The notes under the pieces are model-generated. The model saw only the letters and a program-made list of their open reading frames with translations. It did not search any database and was not told the DNA's origin. A stretch of 64,000 nucleotides of DNA, taken from Allolobophora icterica (lineage: Eukaryota > Annelida > Clitellata > Crassiclitellata > Lumbricidae). Location: positions 36,284,659 through 36,348,658 of the forward strand of contig OY744614.1 of the NCBI GenBank assembly GCA_963556255.1, in the 5' to 3' direction. The position numbers and the translations under genes were made by a program. This document shows positions 59,760 to 64,000 of this stretch, piece after piece; position 1 is the first letter of the stretch; every line of letters starts with the position of its first letter.

Positions 59760-62700
59760 AATGAACAACATATTACAGTGAGCAACTCTCTTTTTAATTA
59801 CAATGCTAAAAATTACGATAATTAAGATTAGACTGTTGCTGTGCACAATGGCAACATCATTGTCATTAGAATATCACCTTTAATCCATTTGTTTCAATAT
59901 AATCATCATTCTAATCAGAGTGGTTGTTGTTGTAATTATTGTCATACTCATCCTCATCATCAATCATCATCATCACCGTCATCATCATTCTAACAGTACT
60001 TCAAGCAAATAATTTAAGTGTTGTCTTTCTTCACAAGCACTGAGTAAATACCATCAGACACTCCGTGATATTTTAGTGAACCACGGTGACAAAGATAATA
60101 ACCAGAAATGCCATAACTACTGACAAGCAGCATTCATAACCACCAACTTTTAAGCATCAGCATCATTGTTATTGCTGTGTTAATGACAAATGTCATCACC
60201 TCCATTCTAATCACTTCCCACAGCATTCTTATCATCACCATTCTGTAGTCATCACTAAAATCATCTTATACATTTAGCCATGCAGTAATTAAATGTACAG
60301 AGACATACGAGAAGTACAAAAGAAACAAATAATTATCCAATATAGCCTAACAGTCAAAGCAGAGGCACAATTTGTCCTATCGTGCAATTTTTAAATAAAC
60401 AAACATGCACACGGATGACAACTGGACCAACTTCTGTGTCACTGTCAAAACAAACAGCCCAAACACGTCAGATATAACGTTTTTCATGCTACAGTTAATT
60501 TGGGACTTGGTGGGTGGCATCCAGTTGAGTAATTTCTACACTAAGTCTGGTTGTTATCAGTCACAGCTATCAAGCCCCTCTGACACATTTTGTCAAGCCA
60601 TAATTTGACAAGTACTGGAAACTGCATTTAACTACACCAATACCGTCCTCAGTTCAAGAAGACATTGCACTAATTTATCAATACTGAAAATCAGTCAACC
60701 ATCCATGAAACAATACTCTCTGTATACCAGGAATATCACATAAACAGGCAGACTGGCTTGATGTTGCCCATTTACCACATCCAGTCTGTTTTTGTTTTTG
60801 GCTCCAATCTTCAACCAAATCTTCCTCCATTTGTTTAAATGGAGAAAGGTTAGTTTCCGCTGGAAAATTTTGTACCTGCTTCTGAAAATAGCTTGGCATA
60901 AACAAAAGAAGATGAATCTTCCTGTGTAATTTGTCTAATCATAATCTCCAAATTTCTAAAGCACTAAGTCTCTAAAGCTAAGCACAAAGCATCAGCTTAT
61001 TCACAAGTGTCTAGCCACTGATAGGCAAAAATTATGAAGGATGGTTCACCATAAACCCAGTACATGTATTAGGAAAACCAGAGCTGATGAACCAATAAAG
61101 AATGAAACTTGGCACACTGAACCCACAAAGCATATTGACTATTAATTAATTATCAGTTTACTATTTAAAAATAATACTAATAATAATCTTGCTAAGTATT
61201 ACAACTCCTCAAGCCACAATGAGTTTTTCCTAGCTTTAGGTCTGACCCCTTTCTCAGATCAGGGAGGTTACCTGAGAAAAAGTCTTCACACAGAAACCCA
61301 CTATTACATATTATTACTTCTTTACAGGAAACAGTGGAGTTGTATATACTGCGTATAAGAAGTTTGACCTAAAGCAGTTTCAGCAACACCATAGGACAAT
61401 TTCTTCATGCATAAAGAACGAACCACATAGATTTTACACAGTAAATACTGCATCACAAACTTATTCCCATCAAAACATCAACTCAAGAAGACCCCCATTC
61501 CGACATCACAAAATATCACCAGTAATGTTTTGTGTAAGAAATAAATTAAGGGATCACCAAATACTCCAATATAATCAAAGAAGAAGCAAAAATCTATAAT
61601 AGTCTACATAGGAAAGGATGATTTAAGAATGCCATGCAAAATGGAAACACCAAAAAGTTCCTGAGCCAGAAAAAACAGCCACATCATCATGCAAGAATTT
61701 AGGAGAAGCTTTAGGAGGTTATAAATCAAACTGTCAAACTGTTGGTGAAAATAGCTCACTCTCTGAAAAGAAAGATCAGTCAGCCACAATAATAACAATA
61801 ATAATCAAAACACAAACGATTAAGGTAAACTACCACAATAGTACCTTTGACTGCAATCAGTTTCTGCACTAGGTACAGCATGGACTCGTTAAAGCAAAGT
61901 AGTATTACTTCTACCTTCCCCCAACACACCACATTGGTTAATGCACCATGCACTAAATAAATTCTTTACTTTTGTAACATTATCCCTTTTCACAGGCAGC
62001 CTGATTTACAAGCCGCATCATAAAGCACGAATCCTCCCCCTCCCCTCCCCCCCCCCAACGACTTCATGTAATGAGTCTGCACTGTACCAGTTCCATTGTC
62101 CAACTGACCAAACTAACCAAAGGTTATATAGTCTCACAGAAAACATAGCATCCATGCATTCAATAACGTTATAGATCAAAATGAATATCTCGTTCATTAC
62201 TAGTCGAGTGATATTTGCAGAGCTGATAACAATTCCACTATGAGCCAATGAAAGTCATTCACAAGGAGACTGAATGAGTGTAAACTAAATACAGTAACAA
62301 AGCTCAGCTTCAGTTCAGATATAAATGTGATAATGACATAGTCTACGCAAACTGGCCAAGGAAAGCATATCAGCAGATTTCTACGGCTATAGCAACGAGA
62401 TGGCTATATATTACAATAGATATCCACAATCTAGTCTATTGTGCGCGGCTCTGCTACCATTATTCTTTTCTCATTTAGCACAACACACTCTGTTGTTGTG
62501 CATGCACAATATAATATCACAAGAAACTAATGGTAACACCCACTGAAGCAGATTCACCAACAGGGCACATGATGTATCAAAGGCACACACACAAATTGAA
62601 ATTCCTAGACATTTGTCATTTCTTTGCAAACCATTGAAGCCAATATGGCTCCTACTATGTTTCTGTTTTAATACTAATCCAACGTTAAAGTGCCTGCTTT

Positions 62701-64000
62701 CACACCGTAACTGCTCATTTATCAACCGGCTTTAGCAGGAGCAGCAAGGTCAAATAATGCACACTATGCTTGTAGGTAGCAGGACCAAAACGAAACAGTA
62801 CAGTTATCCTACATCAGTAAAAAAGATGTTCCTTATTGGACATACTTGTTTGAAATAACATCAACAAAAACAGTACTTAAACACTAGATGGATAAGGATC
62901 CACTTACTTACTTACTTAGCAGAAAAGAAAAGAATGATTAGGCAAGATTCTACAACAGCAGTGAAGCAAAATACGAGAAAACTGTAACTCCTCACGTGAA
63001 CCGGGAAGATTACCTATCTAACCAACAGTTCAGTTGGTGTGACAGAGGAAAACAAGTGGTACGTGTTTAGTTACTTATGAGTCATTCTTACTTACTGAAC
63101 AAAAATTTCACATGTCTTTTCTTTCTTAGTTTTATCAGTTACTTGAAGCACTTTAGTTAAATCATGCAGCCAGCAAATCATCAAATGGACAATCCACCGT
63201 CTATCACAGAAGGTAATACACATAATAACTCATTGGCAATCGCATTTTGAGGTCTGCTACCACTGATCAGCTAAGGTATAGCAAGGTAAAGTCAATTAAA
63301 GTATGACACCGTAATTCCTAATTAAATTTTATCATATGGCTCTAGCAACAAACGTCAGCAAAGATGCAGTTCAGAGATTTTCACTTGGGAAAAACCAACA
63401 GTCCAACCACCAGAAATTTGTTTCCAGCAGATGTTCAGAAATCAGCAAGGCCAAATAACACACATTATGTCAGTAAAGTACAACTGACTTAAAAATTGAT
63501 GGAAAAAAGCCAATAAAATGTCTAACTGCTAAACAACAATTTCTAGTGACACCAGAGAATCACATCAATACAGATGGTGTTCGTATAAACGCACACTTTG
63601 GATTCTGCTGTTAAAAAACTGCCACACAACCATCTCAATACACATGACACAAATTGATACAGATATTTAGGCCCAGACAATTTAATCCCACAACTTACTA
63701 ACTAAGCTATTGCTAAAAACAGACACCACTGACAATGCGGTCACCGTTTTTCATCAGAATTATGTATAATATAAATTATTCACAAGTAATTCAGCCTACA
63801 AAAAGTCACGTGATTAATTTTCTGCATGCCACAATTGTAAATGACAGAGTGCTATGGCTACAGGTTTTTGCAGTGTACTTTTTCATCAGTTTGGTAGTCC
63901 CTAAAGTGGATGTTTTTGTGCATCCATTATTGTGCCACAACTTAACACTTCAACCTACATAGTTCTGCCCTAATCTTATTCCATAGTTTCTTGTCCATCA
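59760..64000. other. probable endophilin intron; no exon found
   Basis: AT-rich DNA with imperfect ATC/ATT trinucleotides at 59935-60250, a copy of the 57175 repeat at 60935-61015, and short (ACTT)n tracts. I searched by eye on the minus strand for the remaining BAR-domain motifs and found none, so the 5' exons probably lie beyond the window. Confidence 0.4.

Noticed and set aside
61835..61915. Minus-strand ESMLYLVQKLIAVK as a possible endophilin BAR exon
   Set aside because: Superficial resemblance to the GE(A/S)M..LAEVK segment only; spacing is wrong and flanks do not match the BAR domain.

Overview
This is metazoan nuclear DNA from an animal with introns, dense simple repeats and many transposon relics. 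The genes and repeats look like a non-vertebrate bilaterian, plausibly a marine invertebrate, but no species or phylum can be fixed from the window alone. Only four host coding units are recognisable: an intronless foxQ2 forkhead gene on the plus strand (15601-17547); the two cistrons of a MOCS2-type molybdopterin synthase locus on the minus strand (MOCS2A about 47005-45142, MOCS2B 44228-40921); and the last four exons of an endophilin-A (SH3GL family) gene on the minus strand (59742-55209), whose BAR-domain 5' exons must lie beyond the right edge or went unrecognised in 59.8-64 kb.

Left third (0-15 kb): microsatellites; a decayed Tc1/mariner element (2523-5400) split by a 1.65-kb hAT-like element; a truncated LINE; SINE and hAT-MITE insertions; a young LTR retrotransposon (9426-12945) whose two 486-bp LTRs look identical and which carries one 680-codon ORF; and about 1.3 kb of polypurine DNA ending about 1.1 kb upstream of foxQ2. 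The foxQ2 upstream region has NRF1-like, TCF-like and CCAAT motifs.

Middle (18-39 kb): no host gene is recognised. The region holds long di-, tri- and tetranucleotide arrays, two GC-richer or low-repeat stretches that could be regulatory (25.8-26.45 kb and 27.5-28.4 kb), and then a dense transposon graveyard (28.6-39 kb). Here hAT-type MITEs with exact 8-bp target duplications are nested several levels deep, and a gene-like sequence of an unidentified repetitive protein family is duplicated and split.

Right third (39-64 kb): the MOCS2 and endophilin genes with transposon-filled introns. MOCS2A and MOCS2B look like consecutive cistrons of one locus, as in other animals, but here the second start codon would lie 11-15 nt after the first stop instead of overlapping it. 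Molybdopterin synthase joins the MOCS2A sulfur carrier, which ends in Gly-Gly, to the MOCS2B catalytic subunit. Endophilin acts in membrane curvature and endocytosis and is functionally unrelated to its neighbour.

Most open frames in the window are read-throughs of simple repeats and were left out.
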